A DNA stretch of 8,019 bases from JAVRLB01 sp049965455 (GTDB lineage: Archaea > Thermoplasmatota > Thermoplasmata > Thermoplasmatales > ARK-15), in NCBI GenBank assembly GCA_049965455.1, contig JBMFWH010000059.1, positions 1 through 8,019 of the forward strand. Reading direction: 5' to 3'. The notes beneath the pieces were generated by a model. That model saw only the letters and a program-made list of their open reading frames with translations. It searched no databases and was not told the origin of the DNA. Positions 7,189 through 8,019 of this stretch are shown piece by piece. The position numbers and the translations under genes were made by a program. How positions within the stretch are numbered: position 1 is the stretch's first letter; each line of letters starts with the position of its first letter.

Positions 7189-7818
7189 CTATAATCGCAT
7201 GCTCAAAAATTCGCAGTCTTCCTTGATGTTTTTGAAATAATCGCTTTCTTTGAAATTTGGAACATTATACAGTTTTAGATAAAGATCACTAACAAACTTC
7301 AAAATTTCAGCGCCCGTGATAGTGCTAGATTTTACAGGCATGGCACCTAGCAGCAGTGGCACCCAATCTCCTTTTCCGAGTAATGGAGGCTGATAATAAC
7401 GGACCGGCAGGACCGTAAACCTTTTATTGCTCCAGAGCTCTGCTTTATCTTGCTCGAATTCCGCAAACAGGTATTTTTCATGCCAGTTTTTTGAAACTGC
7501 ATCTTTTATTATTGTATCCTTAATCTTTTCTAATAACAATGATGCATACCCCTTTTTCCGTTCTTCATCTATTATAGTAATGTACCATCCAATAGCGCCA
7601 GAAGGCATGCTGCTGAATGAAGTCATGCCGATTACTCTTTCTGATTTCAATACTGCAACATGCGATATAATATCATTTCTGTCATTATTTAGCATCCAAG
7701 TAAACACGACGGGATCTATGTAAATATCCTTTTGCTCTATAAATCCTTCATTATATACTTTGATCGCATCTTTAAAGTCAGGGTCATCGGTGCTATGTAT
7801 CTCTCTGTATTCGATCAT
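7189..7818 (-). CDS. GNAT-family N-acetyltransferase with a C-terminal extension
   Basis: This cytoplasmic protein has 209 residues. GNAT enzymes transfer an acyl group, usually acetyl from acetyl-CoA, to an amine. The fold is visible from residue 1 to about 140: beta strands HVAVLKSERVIGMTSFSS (53-70) and AIGWYITIIDEE (75-86), then the acyl-CoA pyrophosphate loop RKKGYA (87-92) in the R-x-x-G-x-A form, followed by helix SLLLEKIKDTII. A later strand, YLFAEFE (116-122), precedes a helix and the closing strand FTVLPVRYYQPPL (134-146). Residues about 145-209 extend beyond a minimal GNAT (usually about 150 residues). The YYQPPL-x-G-K-G segment followed by PLLLGAMPV looks like an added beta hairpin, and the tail is mostly helical. 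The substrate is not recognised. The gene converges on the glycosidase-like gene and has its own promoter, so it need not share their role. The ATG at 7818 is supported by a TATA box about 26 bases upstream. Confidence 0.85.
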   Translation of the reverse strand: MIEYREIHSTDDPDFKDAIKVYNEGFIEQKDIYIDPVVFTWMLNNDRNDIISHVAVLKSERVIGMTSFSSMPSGAIGWYITIIDEERKKGYASLLLEKIKDTIIKDAVSKNWHEKYLFAEFEQDKAELWSNKRFTVLPVRYYQPPLLGKGDWVPLLLGAMPVKSSTITGAEILKFVSDLYLKLYNVPNFKESDYFKNIKEDCEFLSMRL

Positions 7819-7840
7819 AATACAGATAAATAATAAATGT

Positions 7841-7855
7841 TATTTATAGTTTTTG
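7841..7855 (-). promoter_or_regulatory. BRE/TATA promoter of the acetyltransferase gene, leaderless geometry
   Basis: On the minus strand, CAAAAAC (BRE-like) is followed at once by TATAAATA. The TATA centre lies about 26 bases before the ATG at 7818, so the mRNA should start at or next to the start codon. No Shine-Dalgarno sequence is seen before this ATG, which agrees with a leaderless transcript. Confidence 0.65.
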
Positions 7856-7872
7856 ACATGTTTATTTATCCA

Positions 7873-7992
7873 TTAATAAGCGACTGTATGTCTAATAGTA
7901 GGAATTTTGATATCCATGATTTTGCATAGCTCTTTGACAGGGAAAGTGAGTAGAAAGCTTTCTCTATAATACTGCACATACTCTCCCTGGAA
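7873..7992 (-). pseudogene. Possible 3' end or relic of an upstream minus-strand gene
   Basis: One minus-strand frame is open for 39 codons and ends in TAA at 7873-7875, just 18 bases before the acetyltransferase promoter, where an upstream gene on the same strand could end. It reads YYRESFLLTFPVKELCKIM, then DIKIPTIRHTVAY. The 'elckimdIkiPtI' ending is reminiscent of the C-terminal helical domain of opine or ketopantoate-type dehydrogenases, a weak impression only. An in-frame TGA at 7993-7995 blocks the frame 24 bases before the window edge. Other minus-strand frames (ELFQGHLLIPGRV, and a Ser-rich one open to the edge and ending at 7866) are also partly open, so a frameshifted pseudogene is possible. 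A start at GTG 7977 would give only 34 residues. No function is assigned. Confidence 0.25.
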
Positions 7993-8019
7993 TCAATAAA
8001 TGACCTTGAAATAATTCTC

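Noticed and set aside
7427..7723. A 98-codon + frame opposite the acetyltransferase gene.
   Set aside because: It is antisense to the GNAT core, including the acyl-CoA loop, and its translation is a low-quality Ser/Phe-rich sequence.

Overview
The window looks archaeal, and a member of the Thermoplasmata (Thermoplasmatales-like) is the best guess. Coding DNA is AT-rich, with frequent AGA/AGG and ATA codons. The genes carry BRE/TATA-type promoters. Two of the three clear genes have the TATA element about 26-30 bases before the start codon, the geometry expected of leaderless archaeal mRNAs. The proteins are rich in Asn, Ser, Ile and Tyr, with dozens of N-X-S/T sequons, as expected for heavily N-glycosylated archaeal surface proteins. 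The lineage is inferred from these traits; no marker gene is present.

Layout. Bases 1-145 hold no gene I can defend, apart from the promoter of the next gene. Bases 160-5244 (+) encode a 1694-residue surface protein. It has an N-terminal signal anchor, a DUF2341-like domain, two probable jelly-roll (carbohydrate-binding-like) modules, a long stack of Ig-like beta modules including a four-unit repeat, one C-terminal membrane helix and a small cytoplasmic domain resembling a winged helix. After 81 bases comes a second + strand gene (5326-6966, GTG start, apparently leaderless). It encodes a polytopic membrane protein with a C-terminal extracytoplasmic (beta/alpha)8 domain that looks like a clan GH-A glycoside hydrolase. 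Bases 6967-7188 hold a T-rich terminator, a 10-bp hairpin and what may be a transposase scrap. Bases 7189-7818 (-) encode a GNAT-family acetyltransferase with its own leaderless promoter. Upstream of it, to the window edge, lies a short minus-strand coding-like stretch that may be the 3' end or relic of another gene.

How the genes may work together. The two large + strand genes both place big domains outside the cell and both point to glycans, one by binding and one by hydrolysis or transglycosylation. The giant protein also has a possible DNA-binding domain on the cytoplasmic side of its only C-terminal membrane helix, so it could be a membrane-spanning one-component sensor. A sensor-plus-enzyme surface glycan system is an inference and the most interesting idea here. 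The convergent GNAT gene is probably independent.
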